DNA of 64,000 bases from Virgibacillus_R byunsanensis (GTDB taxonomy: Bacteria; Bacillota; Bacilli; Bacillales; Amphibacillaceae), in contig NZ_JBHTKJ010000013.1 in the NCBI RefSeq assembly GCF_042675965.1, positions 43,192 through 107,191 on the forward strand, in the 5' to 3' direction. The notes below the pieces were generated by a model. The model saw nothing but the letters and a program-made list of their open reading frames with translations, was not told the DNA's origin and did no database searches. Every line of letters starts with the position of its first letter. Position 1 is the first letter of the stretch. Both the position numbers and the translations under genes were made by a program. Positions 42,940-52,808 of this stretch are shown here, in pieces.

Positions 42940-42967
42940 AAAGAGTCTGAATGAATCAGACTCTTTA
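42940..42967 (-). terminator. Intrinsic terminator of murC
   Basis: Stem aaagagtctga / tcagactcttt, 4-nt loop, five bases from repeat copy 5. Confidence 0.85.
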
Positions 42968-42973
42968 CTATTA

Positions 42974-44299
42974 TTAAGCATTTTTAAGTTTTTTACTAGG
43001 TACATATTCAACTCGTTCCTCGTAAGCCTTTTGAAACTTCTGAATATCCCCAGCACCCATAAATATTAAAACGTCTTCTGAATACTGTAGTAATATATCT
43101 GTATGATCGATATCAAGCACTGAGCTTTTTGGTATTAAATTTTGTAAATCCTTTATGGTAAGTTTACCATTATCTTCTCTTGCTGAGCCAAATATATCAC
43201 ACAAGTAAACATGATCAGCATGACCTAAACTTTCAGCAAATTCCTGTAAAAATGTTTTAGTCCGTGTATATGTGTGAGGCTGAAATATAGCAACAATTGA
43301 CTTATCCGGGTATTTTTTTCTCGCTGAGTCAATGGTTGCAGTAATTTCTTTTGGATGGTGTGCATAGTCATCAATTAAGATTTGCTTACCTACATTTTTT
43401 TCGGTGAAACGGCGTTTAACACCTTGGAAGGAGTTAAGTTTTTTTATCTCCTCAGCATGCATACCTTCATAATGACATATAGCTATAACCGATAACGCAT
43501 TCAGGATATTATGATCACCATACATTGGAACAGTAACTGTATCATAATATGTGTTACGAACAAACACGTCAAATTGAGTACCTTCTTTTGTTTCTTTTAC
43601 ATTTTGAGCTTGAAAGTCATTTGAATCGGCAAACCCGTAATACATAACGGGAACTTTTGTTTTAATTTGTTGTAATTGTTCATCGTCACCACACGCAACA
43701 ATACCTTTTTTTACTCTATCTGCCATCGATTGAAAAGCATCAAAAACATCATTGATGCTCGTAAAATAGTCAGGGTGATCAAAATCAATATTTGTCATGA
43801 TTGCATAGTCTGGCTCGTAAGCTAGAAAATGACGACGATACTCACAAGCCTCAAACACAAAGTATTTACTATCAACATGGCCCTTACCGGTTCCATCACC
43901 AATCAAGTAAGAGATTGGATAGGTTTGATCGAGAACATGTGCAAGCAAGCCTGTTGTAGAAGTCTTTCCATGAGCCCCTGTTATAGCAATACTTGTAAAC
44001 TGTTTTAACCATTCACCTAAGAATTCATGATATCTATAAAAAGTCAATCCGCGTCTTTTTGCTTCTTTTATTTCTATGTGATCATCAGAAAAAGCATTCC
44101 CTGCAATAATGGTGTATTCATCTTTGATGTTATTTTCAGAAAAAGGGAGAATTGGAATGTTGTTCTTCTCTAATGCTTCTTGTGTGAAAAAACGTTTTTC
44201 CACATCAGATCCCTGCACTTTTTCTCCAGAGTCATGAAGAATATGCGCAAGTGCACTCATTCCGGTTCCCTTAATACCAATAAAATGGTAAGTTATCAT
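42974..44299 (-). CDS. murC: UDP-N-acetylmuramate-L-alanine ligase
   Basis: A 441-residue Mur ligase. N-terminal UDP-binding GIKGTGMSALAHIL, the ATP loop ITGAHGKTSTTGLL (about 108), central DFDHPDYF and the C-terminal DDYAHHPKEI are intact. It adds the first peptide residue to UDP-MurNAc in the cytosol. It has its own RBS and terminator, flanked by repeat copy 5. Confidence 0.97.
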   Translation of the reverse strand: MITYHFIGIKGTGMSALAHILHDSGEKVQGSDVEKRFFTQEALEKNNIPILPFSENNIKDEYTIIAGNAFSDDHIEIKEAKRRGLTFYRYHEFLGEWLKQFTSIAITGAHGKTSTTGLLAHVLDQTYPISYLIGDGTGKGHVDSKYFVFEACEYRRHFLAYEPDYAIMTNIDFDHPDYFTSINDVFDAFQSMADRVKKGIVACGDDEQLQQIKTKVPVMYYGFADSNDFQAQNVKETKEGTQFDVFVRNTYYDTVTVPMYGDHNILNALSVIAICHYEGMHAEEIKKLNSFQGVKRRFTEKNVGKQILIDDYAHHPKEITATIDSARKKYPDKSIVAIFQPHTYTRTKTFLQEFAESLGHADHVYLCDIFGSAREDNGKLTIKDLQNLIPKSSVLDIDHTDILLQYSEDVLIFMGAGDIQKFQKAYEERVEYVPSKKLKNA

Positions 44300-44407
44300 A
44301 AAAAAGAACCTCCAAATGTATGTGTAGAAAGGATAAGCTATTTTTTAGTTTAACAGCTATTTAATCATTATAGCAAAACTTTATAAGTAACGAAATAATA
44401 AGTTCTT

Positions 44408-45532
44408 TTAGTTCACATTCCCTTGTTCACTATATGCGACTTTTTCCAGCCGGGGATTGGGTCTATATCTACGACCTTCTTTAGCTTCTGGGGTCCCATT
44501 TAGTAATACGTTATCACCTGTGAAGCCTATATTTATTTTCAATAGACTACCTCCCACACCATACATATCTACTGGTACGCCTTGTTCTTCAAAATAACTA
44601 ATTCTCTCCTTCGTAAAACCACCACTAACAACTATATTGACGTGTGTAAAACCTTCTTCATTTAAAGCTTTTCTTAACGCAAAAACTAGTTCAGGGTTCA
44701 CACCTCTGGGATCAAATGTGCCCATTAAATGATGATTACGTAAAAAATATTTATCGACTAACGTACGTGAAGTGTCTAAACGAACACCTTTTAATTCCTT
44801 CCCGAAAGCATGAGCTACCTTTAGTGAATCTGTTATAACATCATTATTATAATCCACTAATGAGACTAGGTCATCTTCAGGGTACATCTCATGATATGCT
44901 TTAGATGCTGCTACTAAATCTCCACGGAACATTTGCACCATTGCATGTGGCATGGTACCCATACCTTTTTTGCCCCACCATTCATTCATGGCGTGTGTAG
45001 CTTGTGCAGTTGACCCACCTATAAAGGCAGCATAACCATCTCCCGCTTGTTGCGTAAAATGATCATCACGATCACCCATAAATATTATCGGTTTTTGCTT
45101 TCCAGATGATCGAGCAGCTTTTACAACATTATATACATTTGTAGCCACTGATGTTCTTCTAGCTAAAATCCCATCAATTATTCCTTCTAGAAAGCCAAAA
45201 TGCTGATATGGACCGGAAATGGTCAAAACTGATTCATGAGGACTTATTTTATCGCCATCTTTTAAGGAATGTATTTCTAGTTCTTCCGGATTTTCAGCAA
45301 ATTTATGTACCAAAGCTATAGCTTCATCAGTTCCACACAATACCGCATTACTCTCTTTTTGGAAAAATTGCATCGTAACATAATTATGTGGTAATTTCTT
45401 CTCGGCCATTTCCTTGGTTTTTAAAAAATAAACTGCTGAGAACCAACCTTCTTTTATTCGTTCATCAAACTTGAACGTCTTATTAGTTAGACGATTTATT
45501 TTACCCTTAAGTTTTTTTTCAATTTCTTTCAT
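44408..45532 (-). CDS. Nicotinate phosphoribosyltransferase (short type)
   Basis: A 374-residue NAPRTase-family protein. IKEGWFSAVYFLKT at the N-terminus, IGGSTAQATHAMNEWWGKKG with FMGDRDDHF and the C-terminal GVGGSLLKINIGFTGD define the type II phosphoribosyltransferase fold. It would make nicotinate mononucleotide for NAD salvage. It is shorter than B. subtilis PncB (about 490 residues). It has no counterpart in B. subtilis at this place, between murC and sftA. Confidence 0.88.
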   Translation of the reverse strand: MKEIEKKLKGKINRLTNKTFKFDERIKEGWFSAVYFLKTKEMAEKKLPHNYVTMQFFQKESNAVLCGTDEAIALVHKFAENPEELEIHSLKDGDKISPHESVLTISGPYQHFGFLEGIIDGILARRTSVATNVYNVVKAARSSGKQKPIIFMGDRDDHFTQQAGDGYAAFIGGSTAQATHAMNEWWGKKGMGTMPHAMVQMFRGDLVAASKAYHEMYPEDDLVSLVDYNNDVITDSLKVAHAFGKELKGVRLDTSRTLVDKYFLRNHHLMGTFDPRGVNPELVFALRKALNEEGFTHVNIVVSGGFTKERISYFEEQGVPVDMYGVGGSLLKINIGFTGDNVLLNGTPEAKEGRRYRPNPRLEKVAYSEQGNVN

Positions 45533-45634
45533 AAATGTTTCTCCTCATAAAATGTAATTTTTCCAGGTTAAGCCGAATACTTCTACAGTTTATCATAGTA
45601 AAATAAATGTAACTTAACAAGTATTAAATTAGGT

Positions 45635-47803
45635 TTAAGCATGATAGATTTCTTCTGCTTGAGCAGGAGTTACTAGTACATCTCTTGGTTTACTTCCGTT
45701 TTGTCCTGCAATAATTCCATTAGCTTCCATAGAATCCATTAACCTAGCAGCTCTATTGTAACCTATTTTAAATTGACGTTGTAGCAAGGATGTACTTGCA
45801 CTATTATGATGAACTACAAATCTAATTGCTTCTTCTAGAAGGTCGTCTACATCCTCTTCATCTGATTCTATTTGCTGTAATAATTGCTCTTGTTCAAATA
45901 TATAATTCGGTTCAGCCATAGAACGTGCATAATCTGTAATTCTCTCTATTTCCTCATCTGATACAAATGCTCCTTGCAAACGTACATTTTTCCCTGTTCC
46001 ATTTTCATTAAATAACATATCGCCTTTACCTAACAATTTCTCTGCTCCACTTGTGTCAATGATCGTTCGAGAGTCCACCTGTGATGAAACACTAAATGCA
46101 ATTCTTGTTGGTATATTGGCTTTGATAAGGCCCGTAATAACATCAACAGAAGGACGCTGTGTAGCTAACAATAAATGGATACCACAAGCCCTGGCCTTTT
46201 GGGCAATACGACTAATAGCATCTTCCACATCCTGTGGTGAAACCATCATTAAATCTGCTAATTCGTCAATTACAATTACAACAAACGGCATCTTTTCTTC
46301 TTTACGTTGTTGTTTAACCATTTTCTGGTTAAACTTTTCAATATCTCGGACTCCCTCTTTTGCTAATTTATCATAGCGTTCTTCCATCTCTCTTACAGCC
46401 CATTTCAGTGCCATTGTTGCAGCCTTTACATCCGTTATTACAGGTGAGAGTAAGTGTGGTATACCATTATAAGGTGCTAACTCCACCATCTTGGGATCTA
46501 TCAATAAGAATTTAACATCTTCATGGTTAGCTTTATACAATAGGCTTACTAAAATAGTATTAATGCACACACTTTTCCCTGATCCTGTTGCACCAGCTAT
46601 TAACCCATGGGGCATCTTTTGAATATTTGTTATCAGTGGCTCCCCTTCAATATTTAATCCTAGGCCAATAGTTAATGGAGATGGATTATCTTTAAATGAA
46701 CTGTTTCCAAATATTTCCTGTAAACCAACCATTTGTGGATTAGGATTAGGAATCTCAATTCCAATCGTATTTTTACCAGGAATTGGTGCCTCAATCCGAA
46801 TATCTTTTGCAGCCATATTTAGTTTTAAATCGTCACTTAGATTTTTTACCTTGCTAACTTTCACACCCAGTTCTGGTTGGACTTCAAACCTGGTTACAGA
46901 TGGGCCCTGGGTAGTGTTGACGACGGTGGCCCGCACATTAAAGTGCTTTAACGTTTTTTCTAATAACTCTTGTTGGTTTCTTACCCATAGTTGATCCTGC
47001 TCATTGTTAGAAACAGGATCATTTAGTAAATAATATGGAATAGAATGAAGGCCTTCCTCTTTCGAATGGTACTCTTGTTCTTTACTATAAGTTGATCTCA
47101 CTCTCTCAACTTGTCTTCTCTTATCGTTTGCAGACATCATTACATTGAATGGAACATGATTATTAGTTGAACGCTTTTTCTTTCTTTCTTGACGAGAGCG
47201 TCTTTCATTTCGTTTAGTTCGCTTTATTTCTTGATTAGTGGATTGTTCTGGTTTAGCAGCTTCAATAGAATCTTCTTTTAAAATGGATGTTGTACTTTCT
47301 TCGTTTTCTTGATTAACTACCTCTTCTTTCATCTCTTCTTTAGGATTCAAATCATTTTGATGAGAGTCTACTTGATTTCGAACAAATGCTGGTTCATTAT
47401 CAATTTTTTTAGTCTTGTATCTTGGCTGATATCCATAAATCGGTGATGGAACTTCAGTTGGACGAAACGGTGTACTAAAGCCTTCTTTTTTTGTTCCAAT
47501 GGAAACTTTTTGTGTCTGAGCTGTTTCTTCTCGACTATTCTCTCTTTGCGTTTCATTTGAATCGGTTGATCTTTTCCTTCTTTTTCGCTGGAAAGCTGGT
47601 GTATCACTAGTGTTTCCTGGTTCCTGTTGATCAGGAATAACTGGAAAACGAAACGTATTTTTATTAGGATATTGGTATGTCACTTTTGACCGTATTTCAT
47701 TGTCCAGTTTGGTCGATTGCTGATTATGTATCGGCTCATCTTTTTCCGTATCAAATAATTCTTTTATTTTCTTTACCCACTGATTCCACATATATTCACT
47801 CAT
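45635..47803 (-). CDS. sftA: Soluble DNA translocase SftA (YtpT)
   Basis: A 722-residue FtsK/SpoIIIE family motor with no membrane segment. A hydrophilic, Lys/Arg/Gln-rich linker (1-230) is followed by the motor (Walker A ATGSGKSVCINT about 400, Walker B FVVIVIDELADLMM about 490) and a winged-helix gamma domain at the C-terminus (LLQRQFKIGYNRAARLMD). SftA clears DNA from the septum before division. The start is uncertain: ATG at 47803 has no spacing from aagga; an ATG at 47791 is an alternative. Confidence 0.95.
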   Translation of the reverse strand: MSEYMWNQWVKKIKELFDTEKDEPIHNQQSTKLDNEIRSKVTYQYPNKNTFRFPVIPDQQEPGNTSDTPAFQRKRRKRSTDSNETQRENSREETAQTQKVSIGTKKEGFSTPFRPTEVPSPIYGYQPRYKTKKIDNEPAFVRNQVDSHQNDLNPKEEMKEEVVNQENEESTTSILKEDSIEAAKPEQSTNQEIKRTKRNERRSRQERKKKRSTNNHVPFNVMMSANDKRRQVERVRSTYSKEQEYHSKEEGLHSIPYYLLNDPVSNNEQDQLWVRNQQELLEKTLKHFNVRATVVNTTQGPSVTRFEVQPELGVKVSKVKNLSDDLKLNMAAKDIRIEAPIPGKNTIGIEIPNPNPQMVGLQEIFGNSSFKDNPSPLTIGLGLNIEGEPLITNIQKMPHGLIAGATGSGKSVCINTILVSLLYKANHEDVKFLLIDPKMVELAPYNGIPHLLSPVITDVKAATMALKWAVREMEERYDKLAKEGVRDIEKFNQKMVKQQRKEEKMPFVVIVIDELADLMMVSPQDVEDAISRIAQKARACGIHLLLATQRPSVDVITGLIKANIPTRIAFSVSSQVDSRTIIDTSGAEKLLGKGDMLFNENGTGKNVRLQGAFVSDEEIERITDYARSMAEPNYIFEQEQLLQQIESDEEDVDDLLEEAIRFVVHHNSASTSLLQRQFKIGYNRAARLMDSMEANGIIAGQNGSKPRDVLVTPAQAEEIYHA

Positions 47804-47875
47804 TCCTTACTTATGAATAATCCTTATTACTATTCTATCAGTTTTCATAAAGGTTTGTAGAGAAAAAAGTAAAAA

Positions 47876-47905
47876 CAACCTATGTCTAGTATTTGACCTA
47901 GGTTG
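47876..47905 (-). terminator. Intrinsic terminator of ytpR
   Basis: caaccta / taggttg stem, 16-base loop with inner pairing, followed by t-rich sequence. Confidence 0.6.
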
Positions 47906-47913
47906 CTTCTAGT

Positions 47914-48516
47914 TTAAAATTCAAAATTACTTCCGACTCTATAATGATTGTCTAATACATAGATACCTTTTTCCTTTGGTGCATTCGGTAATCCAAGCTC
48001 TTTTTGAGAGCATATCATACCATTCGATGGAACCCCACGTAGTTCTGTCGGTTTGATTTTTAATCCACTTGGCATTGTAGCACCAACTTTTGCTACTACA
48101 ACTTTCTGATCTTGTGCAACATTTGGTGCACCACAAACAATCTGTAGCGTTTCATCACCGACATCGACCTGGCAAACGCTTAGTTTATCCGCATTTTCAT
48201 GTTGGCTTTTATCTTTTACATAACCGATTACAAATTTAGGACTTAGATCAAAATCGAGTGGATCACTTACGTTATTATTTTGAAACAACTGTTTTAATTG
48301 GTTCACCAATGATTCTGTCATTGGTATTTTCCCTGTATCATCTATATTAAAATAAGTTGATGCATGGAAAATGTTATAACCAAGAATAGTACCTTTACTA
48401 TCCGTTATTTTTGTAATATCTCCACTATTTTCATGGTGTACATCATAACGGTTCCCTTCTTCTAATGGGATTATTAAAACGTCTCCTACACCTTTAGGAT
48501 TATAAAACACATCCAT
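47914..48516 (-). CDS. ytpR: tRNA-binding domain protein YtpR
   Basis: A 200-residue protein: an N-terminal DUF4479-like segment (MDVFYNPKGVGDVLIIPL) and a C-terminal EMAP-II/OB-fold tRNA-binding domain (about 92-198, FVIGYVKDKSQHENADKLSV, QIVCGAPNVAQDQKVVVA, SNGMICSQKELGL) as in PheT N-termini. No catalytic domain. Its role is not established. Twelve bp behind ytpQ; probable ytpPQR operon. Confidence 0.93.
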   Translation of the reverse strand: MDVFYNPKGVGDVLIIPLEEGNRYDVHHENSGDITKITDSKGTILGYNIFHASTYFNIDDTGKIPMTESLVNQLKQLFQNNNVSDPLDFDLSPKFVIGYVKDKSQHENADKLSVCQVDVGDETLQIVCGAPNVAQDQKVVVAKVGATMPSGLKIKPTELRGVPSNGMICSQKELGLPNAPKEKGIYVLDNHYRVGSNFEF

Positions 48517-48528
48517 TTAAATCATCCT

Positions 48529-49338
48529 TTACTTTTTCTTTTCTGGTCGATTTTTTGCAAGAATAAATACGGGGTCCAGTTTTTTATCTTCGTAAATAAA
48601 TGGAAGTGATGTGATTGGAATCCTTCCCTCAGCAAAAAACTTCATAGTCATCTGTGCTAATATATCATATCCTGCTTTGTTTTGGATATCGGCAATAATC
48701 AAAACATCTTGATGTGGAACAGCAACTGCTAATTCCCCTGTGCTATTAGCTTTCATTTCCTCTAAAAAAGCTTCATTTAATATTCGACTAGCATCATAAC
48801 CATCTTGTTTAGCTACAAAGTAAAAATCATTATCCGCTACTGTATCTTTTTTATAATCATTTGCTAAAGATCGGATGTTAAAAGTAGCAATTTCATCAAT
48901 TCGATCAGTTGACCATCCTTCATTTTCAAGCATTAATTCATCGATTAACCGATAAGACTTTCCTAAATCCAGTGCATAATAGATACGTGTTTCTGCCGTA
49001 TGTTCTTTACATACTAATGCTGTTCCTGTGTTCGTTTCAGTAGCGAACGATGTAGCACGGATAACTGGAAATATATTTTTTTCCATACCTGTTAATTCAT
49101 GCTCTTCATTCATAATTCGCAATGCCTCTGTTACATGATCTACTAGTTCCTCAATTGCTTGGTCACCACGTTGATTATATTTCGAAACTACATTTGGTAA
49201 GGTGATGGTAATTCCTTGCTTAGATGCTTCCCATTCGACACGAAACGTATCTTTATCTCTTTTATACGAGGTTCTGTATGCGGGATTTGAAAGACGTTCC
49301 TCAAGTATCTGTTTCATTTTTAAACTAGTCATTTTCAT
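48529..49338 (-). CDS. ytpQ: DUF1444 protein YtpQ
   Basis: A 269-residue soluble protein of the DUF1444/UPF0354 family: MKMTSLKMKQILEERL at the N-terminus, the conserved LPNVVSKYNQRGDQAIEELV and the C-terminal MKFFAEGRIPITSLPFIYE. Function unknown. It starts two bases after the thioredoxin-like gene stop, so the two are cotranscribed. Confidence 0.93.
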   Translation of the reverse strand: MKMTSLKMKQILEERLSNPAYRTSYKRDKDTFRVEWEASKQGITITLPNVVSKYNQRGDQAIEELVDHVTEALRIMNEEHELTGMEKNIFPVIRATSFATETNTGTALVCKEHTAETRIYYALDLGKSYRLIDELMLENEGWSTDRIDEIATFNIRSLANDYKKDTVADNDFYFVAKQDGYDASRILNEAFLEEMKANSTGELAVAVPHQDVLIIADIQNKAGYDILAQMTMKFFAEGRIPITSLPFIYEDKKLDPVFILAKNRPEKKK

Positions 49339-49340
49339 GA

Positions 49341-49658
49341 TTACTTTGGTATACCCTCCATAAATTCAATAATTTCTTCTTTTGATTTACGGTTCTTGCT
49401 AACGAACCGATCTACTTCTTTTCCATTTTTAAATACAATAAAACTAGGAATACCAAAAACATCATATTCCTGGCACAGGTCAATAAACTGATCGCGATCT
49501 ATTAATACAAATGTGAATTCACTGTATTGTTCTTCTATTTCAGGTAAAATAGGTTCTATAATACGACAATCTGGGCACCAGTCTGCTGAAAATAAAGTTA
49601 CCACTTTTTCTTTTTCTATTATATCTTGTAATTGTTCTATTGATTCTAATGTTTGCAT
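49341..49658 (-). CDS. ytpP: Thioredoxin-like protein YtpP
   Basis: A 105-residue thioredoxin fold with the redox motif FSADWCPDCRIIEP and cis-Pro FGIPSFIVF. A thiol-disulfide reductant in the cytosol (no signal). ATG 49658 lies nine bases after ggagg; an earlier ATG at 49667 abuts the RBS. First gene of ytpPQR, directly beside repeat copy 6. Confidence 0.93.
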   Translation of the reverse strand: MQTLESIEQLQDIIEKEKVVTLFSADWCPDCRIIEPILPEIEEQYSEFTFVLIDRDQFIDLCQEYDVFGIPSFIVFKNGKEVDRFVSKNRKSKEEIIEFMEGIPK

Positions 49659-49723
49659 AAATATCATCCTCCAATATTATCATATCTTTGTTTTTGTTTA
49701 GATTCAATTAACATGAACTATGA

Positions 49724-49955
49724 ACAGAAGCATAAACAGGTGGCGTAGTGTGGATTCCTTTACCACACGGAGTCGAACTGTTTATGTCTCGAGTATTTAG
49801 GCACTGGTTGATGAAAACACTACGTCCTTCCAAAAAAAGCGTTTTTCTGCGTGCGATGTTTCACTGTCGATGCATTCCTTGTCCCATACGTCGGAGCAGG
49901 TCGTGGCTTACACAGTTATTAATATTCGAGATTTCACATTTTATAGTTTTCTATA
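49724..49955 (+). repeat. Mosaic structured intergenic repeat, copy 6
   Basis: The 5' start is degraded. It shows the stem cataaacag (49731-49739)/ctgtttatg (49778-49786), an internal gtgtgg/ccacac hairpin, the block tacgtccttccaaa to tgcattccttg, ggtcgtggcttacacagtta and a degenerate tail. It occupies the ytpP-lipoprotein gap, which has no other content besides the terminator. Confidence 0.8.
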
Positions 49956-49962
49956 CCAACAA

Positions 49963-49989
49963 AAAGACCCTCCGATTTGGACAGTCTTT
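49963..49989 (-). terminator. Intrinsic terminator of the lipoprotein gene
   Basis: aaagactgtcc / ggagggtcttt stem with one mismatch and following t's, close to repeat copy 6. Confidence 0.65.
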
Positions 49990-50002
49990 ATAAACAAAAG
50001 TA

Positions 50003-50518
50003 CTATTTTTTTTCTGATTCCGCAATGGATCGAGCAATTTTCATCAACTCTGGTGCTTCATTGTCTAGATCCCCTAATGTTGTGTATGTCGTAATTTTAA
50101 CTCCTCCGACACCTATTTGAATCTCATAGTCTTCATCATCCCCAGGGACAACTCGTATATAGCCGAACTTTTCCCCGTCTTTAAAAGATTCATACAATAC
50201 TGATTTATCATTTTTAGCACTATTATAGTGTAATTCACTTAAAGGGCTCTCTAAATTATTATAAAAGACAATATATGTTTGGTCTCCATCTTCTAAAATT
50301 ACATTAAACACATCTTCTTCTACCACTTCTAAGTCATTAGGTAAATAAAATGAGAAAGAGTCGATCTCATGATTTGCTTCAATAGTTTCTTCATCTTCAA
50401 ATGTATTCATAGCAGCTTCTTTAGTATCCTGTAAAACATCTTCCTCAGTCTGAGGGCTACATCCAACAATAAAAAGCAGAATAAATGCTACCGATGCCAT
50501 ACTTGTTATATAGTTCAA
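50003..50518 (-). CDS. Uncharacterised lipoprotein
   Basis: A 171-residue protein starting at a TTG six bases behind gggggg. A signal peptide with lipobox IVGC is followed by an acidic linker and a small beta-rich domain (FSFYLPNDLEVVEEDVFNVI, YIVFYNNLESPLSELHYN) resembling folds of lipoproteins found around ytoQ in other bacilli. I do not recognise a family. It should sit on the outer membrane face. It has a terminator and lies alone in its transcript. Confidence 0.75.
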   Translation of the reverse strand: MNYITSMASVAFILLFIVGCSPQTEEDVLQDTKEAAMNTFEDEETIEANHEIDSFSFYLPNDLEVVEEDVFNVILEDGDQTYIVFYNNLESPLSELHYNSAKNDKSVLYESFKDGEKFGYIRVVPGDDEDYEIQIGVGGVKITTYTTLGDLDNEAPELMKIARSIAESEKK

Positions 50519-50671
50519 TAGGAACCCCCCTGAATTTATAGTACTTTATACCCTCTTTTCATAATACTATTTTTTTAATAAAATACAAGTTTATAAGTAG
50601 AATGCTTTATAAAAGCAAGGATTGTGTATATTATAGAATTAGATAAAAAGTAATATTTTGGAGGGGTTTTT

Positions 50672-51112
50672 ATGGAATTAACAGTTTATTTAGCTGGACA
50701 GATTCACGATGATTGGCGTGAGCAGGTAAAGAAAAAGGCTGGAGACAAAAATCTTCCCTTAACCTTTGTTGCACCTCAAACAAATCATGAGCGCTCAGAC
50801 AATGTTGGGGAAGATATTTTAGGTGAACAACCTGGAAACTATTATAAAGATGATGCAGCATCAAGTATCAATAACTTTAGGACACAGGTATTGCTACAAA
50901 AATCAGATGTAGTAATTGTATTATTTGGTGAGCAATACAAACAATGGAATACCGCAATGGATGCAAGTACGGCGATTTCGTTAAATAAACCTACAATTAT
51001 TGTAAGACCAAAATCATTAATTCATCCACTAAAGGAATTATCCAATAAAGCCAATGTTACGGTTGATACTATAGATCAAGCATTAGACGTCTTAAGTTAT
51101 ATATATGAGTAA
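50672..51112 (+). CDS. ytoQ: YtoQ family protein
   Basis: A 146-residue cytosolic protein, MELTVYLAGQIHDDWREQV at the N-terminus and ASTAISLNKPTIIVRPKSLI toward the end, with a Rossmann-like nucleoside-2-deoxyribosyltransferase-type layout. No experimental function. Monocistronic with strong RBS (ggagggg) and terminator. Length and sequence agree with the YtoQ family. Confidence 0.88.
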   Translation: MELTVYLAGQIHDDWREQVKKKAGDKNLPLTFVAPQTNHERSDNVGEDILGEQPGNYYKDDAASSINNFRTQVLLQKSDVVIVLFGEQYKQWNTAMDASTAISLNKPTIIVRPKSLIHPLKELSNKANVTVDTIDQALDVLSYIYE

Positions 51113-51116
51113 GAAA

Positions 51117-51143
51117 AAGCAGCGGAGATAATTCCGCTGCTTC
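51117..51143. terminator. Bidirectional terminator after ytoQ
   Basis: aagcagcgga / tccgctgctt, short loop, between convergent genes. Confidence 0.85.
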
Positions 51144-51145
51144 TC

Positions 51146-51646
51146 TTATGTAAAGTATTCCCATTGGCCTCTTAATAATTTTACAACATGAGTAAACATT
51201 TCCTGTCTGGAAACAAAGTCACTTGTAAAGATACCAATTGCTCCTTCATTTTTACGTACACCTTGTTTGTTTGCATATCTATCCATGACATCACCCAGCT
51301 CATACCCTTGTTTTAATTGATCATCAATTTCCTGAGGGAGTGCTATCCGGGCACCACTTGCAGTTATAATCTGATTATCCTTTGTTACAATGGCGCCCCA
51401 GTTACATAAAAATAATTGCTCCTCTACATACATGACACCACCTTCAAGTCCGACTCCGATAGCATCTGGGGTCTTTTCTAAACTGTGTGTTGCCCGGTTA
51501 ATCGCACCTTTTCTAGTTTCCTCATCAGAAAATGGTTGTGCATTAACGTCAGAAGGAACGTCAACTGAAATAACTTCATTTCCTGGAAATATATTTTCTA
51601 CTGCTTGAATTTTTGTTGGATTTTTTGAACCGATAATCAGTTTCAT
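51146..51646 (-). CDS. DUF84 family inosine/xanthosine triphosphatase
   Basis: A 166-residue protein of the DUF84/YjjX family: MKLIIGSKNPTKIQAVENIF, a nucleotide-binding N-terminus as in ITPases, and GVGLEGGVMYVEEQLFLCNW. E. coli YjjX hydrolyses ITP and XTP, cleaning damaged purines from the pool. Lone gene between ytoQ and the M42 peptidase; no equivalent is known to me at this place in B. subtilis. Confidence 0.85.
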   Translation of the reverse strand: MKLIIGSKNPTKIQAVENIFPGNEVISVDVPSDVNAQPFSDEETRKGAINRATHSLEKTPDAIGVGLEGGVMYVEEQLFLCNWGAIVTKDNQIITASGARIALPQEIDDQLKQGYELGDVMDRYANKQGVRKNEGAIGIFTSDFVSRQEMFTHVVKLLRGQWEYFT

Positions 51647-51740
51647 ACAAATTCCTCACGTTTCTTTTTGTTTGATTGGGGAAAACTCTCCCTGCAACAA
51701 CGCTAAACTGCTACCACAATAATGGTAACAGTCATACAAA

Positions 51741-52808
51741 TTAACTAGATTTACGGATACTATCTACTGTACTTTGATCAGTTGATTTAACAAGATTTAC
51801 GATTAATTCTTTTGCAGCTTGGTAATCATCAACATGAATCATCGATGCAGCTGTATGAATATAACGAGAACAAATACCGACTACAGCAGATGGTACACCG
51901 TCATTTGAAATATGTACTCGCCCTGCATCTGTTCCGCCTTGTGAGATAAAGTATTGGTAAGGAATTTTATTGGATTCAGCAGTATCTAAGACGAAATCCT
52001 TCATTCCACGATGAGTAATCATGGTTCGATCAAAGATTCGTAGTAATGCTCCCTTACCAAGTTGTCCAAATTCCTTTTCATCACCAGACATATCATTAGC
52101 TGGAGATGCATCCAGTGCAAAGAAAATATCAGGTTGGATCATATTTGCTGCTACTTGTGCACCACGTAAACCAACTTCTTCCTGAACTGTCGCACCTGAA
52201 AACAGTTGATTTGGTATCGTCTCATTTTGAAGTTCCTTTAATAGTTCAATCGAAAGCCCACACCCATAACGGTTATCCCAAGCTTTAGCAAGTATTTTCT
52301 TATCATTAGCCATTGGAGTGAATGGACATATAGGTACTACTGGATGTCCTGGTTTTACACCAATCTTTTCTACATCTTTCTTATCATCGGCACCAATATC
52401 AATTAACATATTTTTAATTTCCATTGGTTTCTTACGTTGTTCTTCTGTTAAATTATGTGGTGGAATAGAACCAATAACCCCTGTAACTGGACCATTATCA
52501 GTCATAACTTGAACACGCTGTGCAAGTAATACTTGGCTCCACCAACCACCTAATGGTTGAAAGCGAATCATTCCATTATCTGTTATTTGGGTAACCATGA
52601 ACCCAACTTCGTCCATGTGCCCTGCTACCATAACCTTTGGTCCATTCCCCTGTTTAACACCAAATACTCCGCCCAGATTATCTTGGATCACTTCATCCGA
52701 GTATTTTGATAGCTCATCTTTCATAAAAGCTCTAACCAAATGTTCATTTCCTGGGGCACCTTGTAGTTCTGTTAATGTTTTGAATAAATCCATCGTGTCT
52801 TGCTTCAT
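51741..52808 (-). CDS. ytoP: M42 family metallopeptidase (YtoP)
   Basis: A 355-residue M42 (PepA/FrvX-like) aminopeptidase. Dinuclear metal ligands appear in VAGHMDEVGFMV, KAWDNRYGCGLS, QEEVGLRGA, ALDASPANDM and ICSRYIHTAASMIHV. It is usually a dodecameric tetrahedron with glutamyl or broad aminopeptidase activity in the cytosol. ATG with ggagga. Corresponds to B. subtilis ytoP. Confidence 0.95.
   Translation of the reverse strand: MKQDTMDLFKTLTELQGAPGNEHLVRAFMKDELSKYSDEVIQDNLGGVFGVKQGNGPKVMVAGHMDEVGFMVTQITDNGMIRFQPLGGWWSQVLLAQRVQVMTDNGPVTGVIGSIPPHNLTEEQRKKPMEIKNMLIDIGADDKKDVEKIGVKPGHPVVPICPFTPMANDKKILAKAWDNRYGCGLSIELLKELQNETIPNQLFSGATVQEEVGLRGAQVAANMIQPDIFFALDASPANDMSGDEKEFGQLGKGALLRIFDRTMITHRGMKDFVLDTAESNKIPYQYFISQGGTDAGRVHISNDGVPSAVVGICSRYIHTAASMIHVDDYQAAKELIVNLVKSTDQSTVDSIRKSS

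Noticed and set aside
49748..49993. Open frame on the plus strand across repeat copy 6
   Set aside because: It runs through the repeat and into a terminator; no RBS; the protein has no recognisable features.
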